Part shown: in pieces, positions 51,455-60,470 of the stretch
Position numbering within the stretch: the stretch's first letter is position 1
Layout: each line of letters opens with the position of its first letter
Assembly: GCA_965203265.1 (NCBI GenBank)
Contig: CBDBBV010000002.1
Span: 1,922,001 to 1,986,000 of the forward strand
Origin: JAHRAW01 sp965203265
Lineage (GTDB): Bacteria > Pseudomonadota > Gammaproteobacteria > Arenicellales > Poriferihabitantaceae
Direction of reading: 5' to 3'
Length of the DNA: 64,000 nucleotides
The notes under the pieces: generated by a model
Told to the model about the DNA's origin: nothing
The model's database searches: none
Seen by the model: only the letters and a program-made list of their open reading frames with translations
Made by a program: the position numbers and the translations under genes

Positions 51455-52729
51455 TCAAAAGGGCTGCACCTCGACCTGCTCGCCCGCGGCCACATCGGCG
51501 CAGTCGGTCGGCAGGATGATGAAGCAGTTCGCCTCCCCCATCGAGTGCAGAATGCCCGACCCCTGAGCGCCGGTGGCGCGCACCACGGTGGCGCCGTCGG
51601 CATCTGTGTAGACGACGCCGCGTTGGTATTCGGTCCGACCCGGCCGCTTGCGCAGCGCGCCTGCGGTTTTCGCCGGGAGTCGCAGGGGCAGGGGCGCGTC
51701 GGCGCGCTCGCCGGCGAGCAGAGCCAGAGCCGGGCGCACGAATATCCGGAAGGTGACCATGACCGACACCGGATTGCCGGGCAGGGCGAAGAACAAACTG
51801 TGGTCGCCGAGTTTGCCGAAAGCCAGCGGCCGGCCCGGCTTGATCGCCACCTTGGAGAAGGCGACTTCGCCGATTCGGGAGAGAGTTTGGCGAATGTGGT
51901 CGGCTTCCCCCACCGAGGCACCGGCGGAAGTGATCACCATATCGGCGCATTCGCCCGCTTGACGCAGAGCCGCATCCACCGCCTCGGCGTCATCCGGGAC
52001 GATGCCCAAGTCCACCATCTCCACGCCCAGTTCGGACAACATGCCGTGCAGAGTGTAGCGATTGGAGTCGTACAGCTGGCCGAGCGCCAGCGGGCGGCCG
52101 AGCGGACGCAGTTCGTCGCCGTTGGAGAAGAACGCCACTCGCGGACGGCGGCGCACCGGCAATTCGGCAAACCCCAGCGAGGCCGCCAGCCCCAGATGGG
52201 ACGGGGCGAGGCGGCGGCCGGCGGCAATGGCGATATCGCCGATTTCGAGGTCTTCTCCGGCGCGGCGCACATTGGCTCCGGATTTTTCCCCCGCCTCCAC
52301 GGTGATGGTGTCGCCGCTGCGCTCGACTCGTTCCTGTATGACCACGCTGTCGCTGCCGGCGGGCATCACCGCGCCGGTCATTATGCGCGCGCATTGCCCC
52401 TCGCCCACGGTTCCATCGAGCGGCTCACCGGCGCGGGCAACCCCGATCACCCGCATTTTCCGGCTGCCGCGCGCGGGCAAGTCGCGGCCCCTCAGGGCAT
52501 AGCCGTCCATGGCCGCATTGGTGTGATTGGGCACCTGCACCGCGCTCGTTACATCGGTGGCGACCACCCGGCCGAGGGCGGCGCGCAGGGCGACGGTTTC
52601 GATTTGGGGAATCGGCGTGATGGAATTCCGAATGAGCAGGTGGGCATCCTCGGCGCTGAGGGCGCTCGGGTCGGTATCGCAGAAGTCCGCGCTTGCCTCG
52701 CCTGCCCGATTTGCCGAAATTCGACTCAT
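51455..52729 (-). CDS. moeA: Molybdopterin molybdenumtransferase MoeA
   Basis: MoeA inserts molybdate into adenylated molybdopterin. The 424-residue protein has the three usual parts, with AALGRVVATDV, NHTNAAMDGYALRG, ARIMTGAVMPAGSDSVV, and the molybdopterin-binding-fold SAGASVGEADHIRQTL. The ATG at 52729 overlaps the moaC stop by ATGA, forming a molybdenum cofactor operon. It lies just upstream of the nuo promoter on the same strand. Confidence 0.94.
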   Translation of the reverse strand: MSRISANRAGEASADFCDTDPSALSAEDAHLLIRNSITPIPQIETVALRAALGRVVATDVTSAVQVPNHTNAAMDGYALRGRDLPARGSRKMRVIGVARAGEPLDGTVGEGQCARIMTGAVMPAGSDSVVIQERVERSGDTITVEAGEKSGANVRRAGEDLEIGDIAIAAGRRLAPSHLGLAASLGFAELPVRRRPRVAFFSNGDELRPLGRPLALGQLYDSNRYTLHGMLSELGVEMVDLGIVPDDAEAVDAALRQAGECADMVITSAGASVGEADHIRQTLSRIGEVAFSKVAIKPGRPLAFGKLGDHSLFFALPGNPVSVMVTFRIFVRPALALLAGERADAPLPLRLPAKTAGALRKRPGRTEYQRGVVYTDADGATVVRATGAQGSGILHSMGEANCFIILPTDCADVAAGEQVEVQPF

Positions 52730-53244
52730 TCGCTGCGATTCCATTCGCCGGATTTGCCGCCGGACTTGTGCGCCAAGCGGACTTCGCCGATTACCATCCC
52801 TCGATCCACCGCCTTGCACATGTCGTAAATGGTCAACAGCGCGATCTGCACGGCGGTCAGCGCCTCCATTTCCACGCCGGTGCGCTCGCGGGTCTCTGCG
52901 ACGGCGCGGCAGCGCACGCAATGGTTGCGCTCGTCGGCCTCGAGTTCCACCGAGATGTGAGTCAGCGCGATGGGGTGGCACAGCGGCACCAGTTCGGCGG
53001 TGCGCTTGGCGCCGAGAATGCCGGCCACCTGTGCAATGGCCAGTACATCGCCCTTGCGCTGGCGGCCATCGCGGATCATCGCAAGGGTGGCGGCGTTCAT
53101 GCCGATCCAGCCTTCGGCCACCGCCCGGCGCTGGCTCACCGGCTTGTCGCCGACATCCACCATCTGCGCCTCGCCGCGCGCGTTGAAGTGGGGCAGGTCG
53201 GCGTGCGCCGGGACGGGTGATTTGCGTGACTTGGCGGGTTTCAT
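52726..53244 (-). CDS. moaC: Cyclic pyranopterin monophosphate synthase MoaC
   Basis: MoaC (172 aa) works with MoaA in the first step of molybdenum cofactor synthesis. Motifs include AQMVDVGDKPVSQRRAVAEG, LIPLCHPI-type LVPLCHPIALTHI, and TGVEMEALTAVQIALLTIYD, with the catalytic Lys in DMCKAVDRGM. It starts the moaC-moeA pair; moaA and moaE are not in the window. Confidence 0.95.
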   Translation of the reverse strand: MKPAKSRKSPVPAHADLPHFNARGEAQMVDVGDKPVSQRRAVAEGWIGMNAATLAMIRDGRQRKGDVLAIAQVAGILGAKRTAELVPLCHPIALTHISVELEADERNHCVRCRAVAETRERTGVEMEALTAVQIALLTIYDMCKAVDRGMVIGEVRLAHKSGGKSGEWNRSE

Positions 53245-53317
53245 GCTGTTATTGTAGTGCGGGCGCGCGGATATTCCCACCGGGGCGGCGCAACCACATT
53301 TTTGTACGGCCAGATCG

Positions 53318-54487
53318 ATGCACGAAGATTCGGTGTTGTTTTCACTGTTCCTGATATTCAGCGGCGCCGCATTGCTGGCGACCGCGGCGCTCTATCTGCG
53401 TCAGGCCATGCTGGTCGCCTACCTCGCGCTGGGTGCCGCGCTCGGCCCCTGGGGGCTGGCGCTGGTTACCGACGCGGACTTGATTCAGGACATCGCCCGC
53501 ATCGGCATCATGTTCCTGCTCTTTCTGCTCGGCCTCAATCTGTCGCCGCAAAAACTGTTCCGCCTGCTGCGCGAAACCACTCTGGTCACCCTGCTGAGCG
53601 CGCTCATCTTCGCCGCCGTCGCCGGCCTGATCGCCTGGGCCTGCGGCTTTGGCGGCGGCGATATTCTGCTGATCGGCATCGCCGCTTCCTTCTCGAGCAC
53701 CATCATCGCGCTGAAACTGCTACCCACCACCGTGCTGCACCATCGCCACACCGGCGAGGTCATCATCAGCGTGTTGCTGTTGCAGGACTTGCTCGCGATC
53801 GTCGCATTGCTGGTATTGCACGGCCTCGAGGGGGGGCGGGCGCCGCTACCCGATGTCGCGTTGCTGTTCATCACCCTGCCGTTTCTCGGCGTGGTGGCGT
53901 GGTTGGGCGAGCGCTATCTGCTGCAGCCGCTGTTTCGCAAATTCGACCGCATTCGAGAGTACATATTCCTGCTCGCCATCGGCTGGTGTCTCGGCTTGGC
54001 GCAACTGGCGGAGACGCTGGGACTGTCCCACGAGATCGGCGCCTTCGCCGCCGGCGTGGCGATCGCCGCAAGCCCCATCGCCCAACACATCTCCGAGAGT
54101 TTGAAGCCGTTGCGGGATTTCTTTCTGGTGCTGTTCTTCTTCGGCGTGGGCGCCGGTTTCGACCTCGCCGCCGCTTGGCAGGTGGCACTGCCGGCCGCCC
54201 TCATCGGCATCGGCCTACTGCTGATCAAGCCGGTGGTATTCCGCTTTTTGCTGGTCAAGCAGGCGGAATCCAATCAACTCGCTTGGGAAACCGGCATCCG
54301 TCTGGGGCAGCTGAGCGAGTTTTCCCTGCTCATCGTGTTCGTCGCCCAACAAAGCGGCCTCATGTCCGATGCGGCCTTCCACGCCGTGCAACTGGCGACC
54401 ATACTGAGCTTCGTCCTCTCCGCCTATTGGATCGTATTCCGCTACCCGACGCCGATCGCCCTCTCCGACCACCTGCGGCGCGACTGA
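53318..54487 (+). CDS. CPA2-family cation/proton antiporter (KefB/RosB-like membrane domain)
   Basis: This 389-residue inner-membrane protein has about twelve hydrophobic segments. FLLFLLGLNLSPQ, IAASFSSTIIALKLL and SHEIGAFAAGVAIAAS fit the sodium/proton exchanger fold of the CPA2 family. There is no C-terminal TrkA-N (nucleotide-binding) domain, so it is a membrane-only version compared with KefB/KefC. K+ or Na+ export in exchange for protons is likely. It is divergent from moaC and converges on the DUF1223 gene. Confidence 0.88.
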   Translation: MHEDSVLFSLFLIFSGAALLATAALYLRQAMLVAYLALGAALGPWGLALVTDADLIQDIARIGIMFLLFLLGLNLSPQKLFRLLRETTLVTLLSALIFAAVAGLIAWACGFGGGDILLIGIAASFSSTIIALKLLPTTVLHHRHTGEVIISVLLLQDLLAIVALLVLHGLEGGRAPLPDVALLFITLPFLGVVAWLGERYLLQPLFRKFDRIREYIFLLAIGWCLGLAQLAETLGLSHEIGAFAAGVAIAASPIAQHISESLKPLRDFFLVLFFFGVGAGFDLAAAWQVALPAALIGIGLLLIKPVVFRFLLVKQAESNQLAWETGIRLGQLSEFSLLIVFVAQQSGLMSDAAFHAVQLATILSFVLSAYWIVFRYPTPIALSDHLRRD

Positions 54488-54515
54488 ACGGGTGCGGGAG
54501 CGGGAGCGGGCGCGC

Positions 54516-55334
54516 CTAGTCGGCAAACAGCGGCGCCAGCGATGTGTTGACGGATTGCACGGTTTCGCCGGTGGCGCTGTCAAGCACCACCACCGCCAGC
54601 GCGAGATTGGCGCGCGCCCAGTCCTCGGGAATTTTCACGGCGATCTCGGCCTCGTTGACGCCCCGGCGGATGGCGATGGGTTCGCTCCAGTGGCGCACGA
54701 CGAAATCGTGCAACAGGGTCTTGCCGCGATTTTCACCGGCGCCGATTTGCCGCACGAGGCCGCTTTCGTGGATCGCCAGATGCGCCTGGATATATTCTCC
54801 GGGCGAGCGGTTTTCCACGCTGATGTGCGCCGCAATCGTGTCCGCATCCGCATTATCGCCACGGCGGGAAACGTGCGCCGCGATGGTCGCCTCGGCTCGT
54901 TGGCCGTTGGCGTTGCGGATGGCGCGGATGATGGCGGCAGCGCCTCGCGCCTTGCGCCCATCCACCAGAAATTGGGGGGTATAAATGCCGCGCCGGTGGT
55001 TGGCCGGCGCCTCTCGCTGGCGTTTCGTATAGGCGGGCTTGGAATACGGATCGATCCAGCCCAGATAATTCCAGTAATCCACATGGAAGGCCAACGGCAC
55101 CGCGCTGAAATCCCCATCCAGCGACCGCCCCAACTGCCGCAACCAATTATCGGCCGGCGGGCAACTGCTGCATCCCTCGGAGGTGTACAACTCGACCACG
55201 GGCGTGCGCAATTCGCCGCTGGTTACGGAAATCCGCTCATCGTCGGCGTAGGCAGACGGCGGCGACAATGCGGCCGCGATCGCTACAACCGCCGCAACCA
55301 CCCAGCGCCCCAGCGACGACGACATCCCATTCAT
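54516..55334 (-). CDS. DUF1223 exported thioredoxin-fold protein
   Basis: This 272-residue protein has a signal peptide (about residues 1-30) and the DUF1223 N-terminal signature VVELYTSEGCSSCPPADNWL, with a CSSC pair as in thioredoxin-like redox proteins. FHVDYWNYLGWIDPY and YTPQFLVDG follow. The function of the family is not firmly known; a periplasmic thiol redox role is plausible. Its start overlaps the msrB stop by ATGA, so it was part of a VOC-HAD-msrB-DUF1223 operon now split by the island. Confidence 0.88.
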   Translation of the reverse strand: MNGMSSSLGRWVVAAVVAIAAALSPPSAYADDERISVTSGELRTPVVELYTSEGCSSCPPADNWLRQLGRSLDGDFSAVPLAFHVDYWNYLGWIDPYSKPAYTKRQREAPANHRRGIYTPQFLVDGRKARGAAAIIRAIRNANGQRAEATIAAHVSRRGDNADADTIAAHISVENRSPGEYIQAHLAIHESGLVRQIGAGENRGKTLLHDFVVRHWSEPIAIRRGVNEAEIAVKIPEDWARANLALAVVVLDSATGETVQSVNTSLAPLFAD

Positions 55335-55777
55335 TCAAACAACCCCGCATACTGGCCGTAACCGGCGCGCTCCAAGTCCTCTTTGGGGATGAACCGCAGC
55401 GCCGCCGAGTTCATGCAGTAGCGCAGCCCGGTCGGCGCCGGCCCGTCCTTGAAAACATGGCCGAGATGGGACTCACCGTAAAAACTTCTGACCTCGGTGC
55501 GCGGCCAGAGCAACTTGAAATCGGTCTTCTCGACGATGTGAGCCGGCTCCAGCGGCTGAGTGAAACTCGGCCAACCGGTGCCCGAATCGAACTTGTCCCG
55601 GGAGGAGAACAAGGGCTCGCCGCTGACGACTTCCACATAGATGCCGTCTCGCTTCTCGTCGTGGTATGCGTTATCGAACGGCGGCTCGGTGGCGTCGTGC
55701 CGCACAACTTGATACGCCAGCGGGGTCAACCGCTCGCGCAGTTCGGCGTCCGTGGGTTTGGGGTATTTCGGGTTCAT
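55331..55777 (-). CDS. msrB: Peptide-methionine (R)-S-oxide reductase MsrB
   Basis: MsrB (148 aa) reduces methionine-R-sulfoxide. It shows GEPLFSSRDKFDSGTGWPSF, ESHLGHVFKDGP, and the catalytic Cys region LRYCMNSAALRFIP. The zinc-binding CxxC pairs found in many MsrB enzymes are absent. The ATG at 55777 is taken because the same start follows the HAD gene by ATGA in the second repeat copy. Its first 30 codons lie in a 109-bp repeat shared with 62,076-62,184. It has lost its original upstream operon partners to the island insertion, leaving only the last codons of the HAD gene in front. A TATAAT-like box on the minus strand at 55842-55847 could now serve it. Confidence 0.95.
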   Translation of the reverse strand: MNPKYPKPTDAELRERLTPLAYQVVRHDATEPPFDNAYHDEKRDGIYVEVVSGEPLFSSRDKFDSGTGWPSFTQPLEPAHIVEKTDFKLLWPRTEVRSFYGESHLGHVFKDGPAPTGLRYCMNSAALRFIPKEDLERAGYGQYAGLFE

Positions 55778-55794
55778 GGAGTGGTCATTGCGGC
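55686..55794 (+). repeat. Left copy of the 109-bp direct repeat flanking the chaperone island
   Basis: Bases 55686-55794 match 62076-62184 at 106 of 109 positions (mismatches at 55724, 55747 and 55751). The repeat contains the end of the HAD gene (last codons Ala-Ala-Met-Thr-Thr-Pro-stop) and the first 30 codons of msrB. This copy is joined to the intact msrB. Confidence 0.97.
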
Positions 55795-56062
55795 AGCAGG
55801 CAGGTGGGTTTGTAGTGGCAGTCATTTCGGTGGGTGTTTGGATTATAGAAAATCGCGGTGGCATTATCTCCCCCCGTCTGGCACTATGCAGCTAGAATAA
55901 TCGCATTTCCGGGAAGGCTCGTTGGCCAGTGTTGCCGCAAAATCCAAATTTCCGATTGATCATGTACAATCCTCATTCGGTCTGTTTCGGCCATGTACCG
56001 ACCATTTCAGAAACGTGGCCGCCGCGCCGCTAATCGAAACATATTACCGGAGAAACTGAACG

Positions 56063-56524
56063 ATGGCTAAGCGTAATCGAAAAAAGAAAGTGGGCAGAAA
56101 ACAAATGACGCCATCAAAGCCTGCTGCCGTTATTGCACAGGAGAATAAGTCAGAAGAAATTCGACAGCCGGATTCCGAAATATTGACCAAGTCACTATTG
56201 AACGTTGCAGTGGAATACTGGCGTTTCGGTCGATTTTTCCACCGCCTACTCATGAAACTTGATGCAGGAGAACAGGAGCGATATCGCAGTCAGTTTCGCT
56301 GGTGTCAGAAAAAGATCGAAGAATCGCTTACGGACGCAGGGATGCGGATTGTGAACGTTGAAGGCCAAAAATACGATCCGGGAATAGCGGCGACACCACT
56401 TAACATCGAGGAATTTGAATCGGAAAGCGCGCTCGTTGTCGATCAGATGCTCGAACCGATAATCATGGGGCCGGAAGGTCTCGTCCGAACAGGAACCGTC
56501 ACGCTCAAGAAGGTGAAGACATGA
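56063..56524 (+). CDS. GrpE-like protein, first gene of the Hsp70-AAA island
   Basis: This 153-residue protein starts with a basic, Lys/Arg-rich segment, followed by a helical region (about 45-95). Its C-terminal part (about 105-153) resembles the beta-domain of GrpE nucleotide exchange factors: KYDPGIAATPL, then VDQMLEPIIMGPEGLVRTG and a Thr-Val-Thr-Leu strand. A role as exchange factor for the adjacent Hsp70 is inferred from this resemblance and from its ATGA overlap with that gene. GGAG lies 10 bases before the ATG. TACAAT at 55965-55970 may be the -10 of the operon. GC content is lower than in flanking genes. Confidence 0.6.
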   Translation: MAKRNRKKKVGRKQMTPSKPAAVIAQENKSEEIRQPDSEILTKSLLNVAVEYWRFGRFFHRLLMKLDAGEQERYRSQFRWCQKKIEESLTDAGMRIVNVEGQKYDPGIAATPLNIEEFESESALVVDQMLEPIIMGPEGLVRTGTVTLKKVKT

Positions 56525-59013
56525 AAAACTACATAGGTATCGATCTGGGAACTACGAATAGTGCGATTTGCTCATATGATGGCGATAGAACTCGTATCTG
56601 GAAGAGCCCGGAACAGAACGATGTAACGCCATCCGTGATTTACATCGATCGACGGGGAAACAAATACGTCGGCAAGCGAGCATATGACTCGGCGCCGCAT
56701 AGTCCGGACAACGCTGCCATGCTGTTCAAGCGCCTGATGGGAACAAGCACCCCCATCAGGCTATCGGCAGTCGATATCACCATGAGCCCGGAGGAATGCT
56801 CGTCGGAGATTCTTCGAGTGCTTTTCGGCTACCTACCGGAAGAAATCAGAAATGATGCTGACGTTGGCACTGTTATAACGGTGCCCGCCGCATTCAATCA
56901 AATGCAGAAGAACGCCACGATGCAGGCTGCAGAGCTGGCCGGCATCGGTCGGATCGCACTGATGCAGGAGCCCGTTGCCGCGGTTATGAGTGTCGTGAAT
57001 GCACGCAATGCCGATGGCATTTTTGTTGTCTATGACCTCGGCGGCGGTACTCTTGATGTTGCTTTGGCAGAAAGCATCGGGGGAAGGGTCAGCCTCCTTG
57101 CTCACGGCGGGATCGCCATGTGCGGGGGAAGAGATTTCGACCGACTACTCGTAGACAACGTGGTAAAGCCGTGGTTGTTTGAAAATTTTGATCTTCCCGA
57201 TAATCTGTCAGCAAACCCCAATTACAAGGCACTTCTACGGCTGGCAGCATGGGCGACCGAGCGCGCAAAGATCGAGTTATCGGCACGTGAGGATGCAATC
57301 ATCAGCCTATCCGAGACGGAAGCACGTGTACGAGACCAATCCGATCAAGAGATATACATAGATATCCCGATAGTTCGCAGCACGCTTGACGATCTCATGG
57401 ATGAGAAAGTTGGAGAATCCATTGAGGCAACAAGGGAAACGCTGGCGAAAGCAGGATTGAGTCCACACGATGTTGAGCGCGTCGTTTTTGTCGGCGGACC
57501 GACCAACTACAAACCATTGCGGGACAAAGTTTCTTTCGAGCTCGGAATATCGGCTAGCGCAGAGATCAATCCGATGACCGCCGTAGCCGAAGGTGCCGCC
57601 CTTTTCGCGGAGTCGATAGAGTGGAAATCCGACAATCGCAGCAGGAAGAGTAGCCGAGGCAAACTTGCATCGGGCGGTCCACTTGATCTGACCTTCAATT
57701 ACACGGCACGCACGCCAGACAGTTGCTCGAAGATCGTGGTGCAGCTAGGTGGTGAAGTCATACCGGGGACCGAGTTCCAAGTAGACAGTTTGGACACCGG
57801 ATGGACATCCGGCCGAATGCCTTTGGAAAACGGTACTACTGTAGATGTATCGCTTGCAAAAAGTGGGGAGAATACTTTCAAGGTGTTCGTGTTCGACGCA
57901 ACCGGCGGCCCATTGACACACGAACAGGACAAAATCGTGATCACAAGGACGGCGGCAACAGTTGACGCTATTCCTGCCTCACATTCAATTGGAATTGCAG
58001 TGTTGGAGAAACTTGATGGTCCACTCATAATCGAATGGTTGGTGCGCGCTGGTGACCACCTGCCAAAGAAAGGAGAGCAAGTATTCAAGGCAGGCAAACC
58101 TCTTAAGGCTGGGAGTGCTGACGCACTCAATTTCAAACTTTATGAAGGTGAAAGCGAGGAGCCGGATGATAATCGAGATATTGGAGTCATGACGATCACC
58201 GGCAACGACTTCGACGATGGCGTAATACCCAAAGGTGGCGACCTTCATTGCAGTTACGAAATGCTTGACTCGGGGAACATCGTGTTGGAAGTCTCCGTAC
58301 CGAGTATCAGGGGAACCTTCCATTCCGGCCGAAACTTCTATTCCCGTCAAGAGGGACAGCTCGACTTCAGCAGGGAGGCCGCGCGGGTTATGGATGAAGG
58401 AGAACAGATCCGTCATTCACTGGATAAATTCGATGCGAGAATAGACGACCCGAAGATCGAAAAAGCGCGAGAAAAATTGCGCTTGGCGTCGCAACTCAAT
58501 GCGGACGAACCGGATATCGAGCGTACCCAAGAGGCCATGGAAGGCGTAATGGATGCACGCCGCCTTATCGCGCAAATTCGGAAGGATAATCAGCAAGAGA
58601 TCAGGCAGATGCATCTCGATGATGTTACTAATTTCTTTGACACGAATGTCCGCAAATTTGCCCGTGCCAGCGAAGAGAAGGGATTCGATAACCTCGCAAA
58701 AACCGCTCTGCGTTCGATCGAACGAAACGATCGGGATTTTGAGAGTCATCTGGAATTACTGAAGCGCAAGAATTTTGAAATTCTCTGGCGACAAGACTGG
58801 TTCGTGGTTGGGAGATTCCAACAGATGGCAAATTCACCACATTATTTCTCGGATTATGCGCAGTTCAAGGAACTGGTTTCGCTGGGGCAGAACGCTACTC
58901 AAGCCGATGACATCGACACTCTGCGCCAGATCGTAGGGCAGCTCGGCCAAATTCAGATCGGCATGGTCCCGGATACGGACATAGATGCCATGGTCAACAT
59001 CATTCGGGGCTAG
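56521..59013 (+). CDS. Divergent Hsp70-family chaperone/ATPase with extra beta domain
   Basis: The protein has 830 residues against about 640 for DnaK. The nucleotide-binding domain is complete: IGIDLGTTNSAI (phosphate 1, about 5-16), VVYDLGGGTLDVAL (phosphate 2, about 169-182), and VVFVGGPTNYKPLRD (adenosine motif, about 321-334). After residue 365 it departs from DnaK. Residues about 385-475 look like an immunoglobulin-like beta domain, and 486-600 resemble a substrate-binding beta domain (SIGIAVLEKL, FKLYEGE). The last 220 residues are helical. It is flanked by GrpE-like, AAA+ and J-like genes in one operon. It could remodel or sense specific client proteins; the clients are unknown. Confidence 0.9.
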   Translation: MKNYIGIDLGTTNSAICSYDGDRTRIWKSPEQNDVTPSVIYIDRRGNKYVGKRAYDSAPHSPDNAAMLFKRLMGTSTPIRLSAVDITMSPEECSSEILRVLFGYLPEEIRNDADVGTVITVPAAFNQMQKNATMQAAELAGIGRIALMQEPVAAVMSVVNARNADGIFVVYDLGGGTLDVALAESIGGRVSLLAHGGIAMCGGRDFDRLLVDNVVKPWLFENFDLPDNLSANPNYKALLRLAAWATERAKIELSAREDAIISLSETEARVRDQSDQEIYIDIPIVRSTLDDLMDEKVGESIEATRETLAKAGLSPHDVERVVFVGGPTNYKPLRDKVSFELGISASAEINPMTAVAEGAALFAESIEWKSDNRSRKSSRGKLASGGPLDLTFNYTARTPDSCSKIVVQLGGEVIPGTEFQVDSLDTGWTSGRMPLENGTTVDVSLAKSGENTFKVFVFDATGGPLTHEQDKIVITRTAATVDAIPASHSIGIAVLEKLDGPLIIEWLVRAGDHLPKKGEQVFKAGKPLKAGSADALNFKLYEGESEEPDDNRDIGVMTITGNDFDDGVIPKGGDLHCSYEMLDSGNIVLEVSVPSIRGTFHSGRNFYSRQEGQLDFSREAARVMDEGEQIRHSLDKFDARIDDPKIEKAREKLRLASQLNADEPDIERTQEAMEGVMDARRLIAQIRKDNQQEIRQMHLDDVTNFFDTNVRKFARASEEKGFDNLAKTALRSIERNDRDFESHLELLKRKNFEILWRQDWFVVGRFQQMANSPHYFSDYAQFKELVSLGQNATQADDIDTLRQIVGQLGQIQIGMVPDTDIDAMVNIIRG

Positions 59014-59015
59014 CC

Positions 59016-60467
59016 ATGGCGAAAGATCGCTGGTTTCCGATGAAACATGAATTGCCGGATGGTTCTACACTCGGTCGACTTCAGTATGCCGATTCGGATT
59101 GGCAGATTTACCGGGTAGATCGAGAAAATTCCGTGCTGATTGCCAAAATCAAACTCTCCGATCGTTGGGTCGATAGCGGGTTGTTACCCGATACGGCCGC
59201 AATGCTCTGGTCGTTTGGACCGCAAGCATTCAATGTGATTCCTTCGGGATCGGGGCAGCGACTCGAATCTATTTCGAAAAGCAGATATCTGGAAAGCAAG
59301 GCCGATGGCCTCTCCTTCGCGCTGAGCTTGCGTGAAACCCGAAAGATCGAAAGCGATGCACCGCTACACGATGCGATCTACCTAGAGCGTTACTCCCGAT
59401 TGCTACCGACTTGGACGGTGTCTCAAGGCACTTCGGATGAGGAAGTTTTGGGGCGATGGCTGACCGGCGGCGTGTCGATTTCCGCAACATCGCTTCGCCG
59501 ACTAACTAGCCTGCTTGGCTGGCTAGACAAGCAAGATGTGCATGATATTGTAGAGGCCGCTGGATTTTCCTCTTCGCACGGGCCCGGCGGCGCGCAGACG
59601 AAACAAAGAACGAGAAGCCACGAATCAAAGGAAACAGATGCGAGTAGTCCAGCCCCAGTCGCTGAGGATAAAACCGCACCTGCTACTGATGCACGAGAAT
59701 TTCATTTGTCGGGCCGCCCTGTTCTAGAAGAATTTTTCAACGAGCACGTTATCGAAATCATCGAAAACGAGAAACGCTATAAAGCACTGGGAATCGAGTT
59801 CCCAACATCTATCATATTACATGGACCTCCGGGGTCTGGGAAGACTTTCGCCGTGGAACGGCTCGTAGAGTATCTAGATTGGCCGATTTTCCATATCGAC
59901 TCCAACAGCGTCGGTAGCCCCTACATCCACGAAACCAGCCGAAAGGTTGGTGAATTGTTCGACAAAGCCATGGACGCAGCTCCATCCGCAATCGTCATCG
60001 ATGAAATGGAGTCCTATCTATCAGATCGCCAGATGCACGAGTCGACCGGTCTTCACCACGTGGAAGAAGTTGCCGAATTTCTGCGACGTATTCCCGAAGC
60101 GAACAAACGCCAAGTGCTTGTTATTGGCATAACCAACAGGATCGAAATGATTGACTCGGCGATTCTTCGGCGAGGTCGGTTTGATCACATAATCGAGGTA
60201 GGAATGCCGTCCGCAATCGAAGTTTCAGATCTCATTGACTCTCTACTGAATAAAATGCCAGTGAAAAGCAATATCAATACGCAGGACGCGGTTCACGCAT
60301 TGACTGGCAGAGCATTGTCCGACACCGCCTTTGTTGTACGCGAGGCCGCACGTCTTGCTGCACGTGCGGGGAAGGATGCCTTGGATGAAGACTCGCTGAA
60401 AGAGGCCCTGAGGAGTCTGCCGCCGCTTGCGCCGAAAAAACGATCCATCGGATTCATTCAAAATTGA
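59016..60467 (+). CDS. AAA+ ATPase (FtsH/Cdc48-like core) with novel N-terminal domain
   Basis: This 483-residue protein has an AAA core in its C-terminal half: Walker A HGPPGSGKTFAVE (270-277), Walker B AIVIDEMES (325-333), sensor 1 in GITNRIEMID (Asn374) and an arginine-finger region RRGRFD (385-390). Residues 1-185 form a domain I do not recognise, joined by a Ser/Thr/Lys-rich linker. No protease domain or zinc motif is present, so it is an unfoldase or remodelling ATPase, not a complete FtsH. It begins 2 bases after the Hsp70 stop, so it is translated from the same message. Confidence 0.9.
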   Translation: MAKDRWFPMKHELPDGSTLGRLQYADSDWQIYRVDRENSVLIAKIKLSDRWVDSGLLPDTAAMLWSFGPQAFNVIPSGSGQRLESISKSRYLESKADGLSFALSLRETRKIESDAPLHDAIYLERYSRLLPTWTVSQGTSDEEVLGRWLTGGVSISATSLRRLTSLLGWLDKQDVHDIVEAAGFSSSHGPGGAQTKQRTRSHESKETDASSPAPVAEDKTAPATDAREFHLSGRPVLEEFFNEHVIEIIENEKRYKALGIEFPTSIILHGPPGSGKTFAVERLVEYLDWPIFHIDSNSVGSPYIHETSRKVGELFDKAMDAAPSAIVIDEMESYLSDRQMHESTGLHHVEEVAEFLRRIPEANKRQVLVIGITNRIEMIDSAILRRGRFDHIIEVGMPSAIEVSDLIDSLLNKMPVKSNINTQDAVHALTGRALSDTAFVVREAARLAARAGKDALDEDSLKEALRSLPPLAPKKRSIGFIQN

Positions 60468-60470
60468 TCC

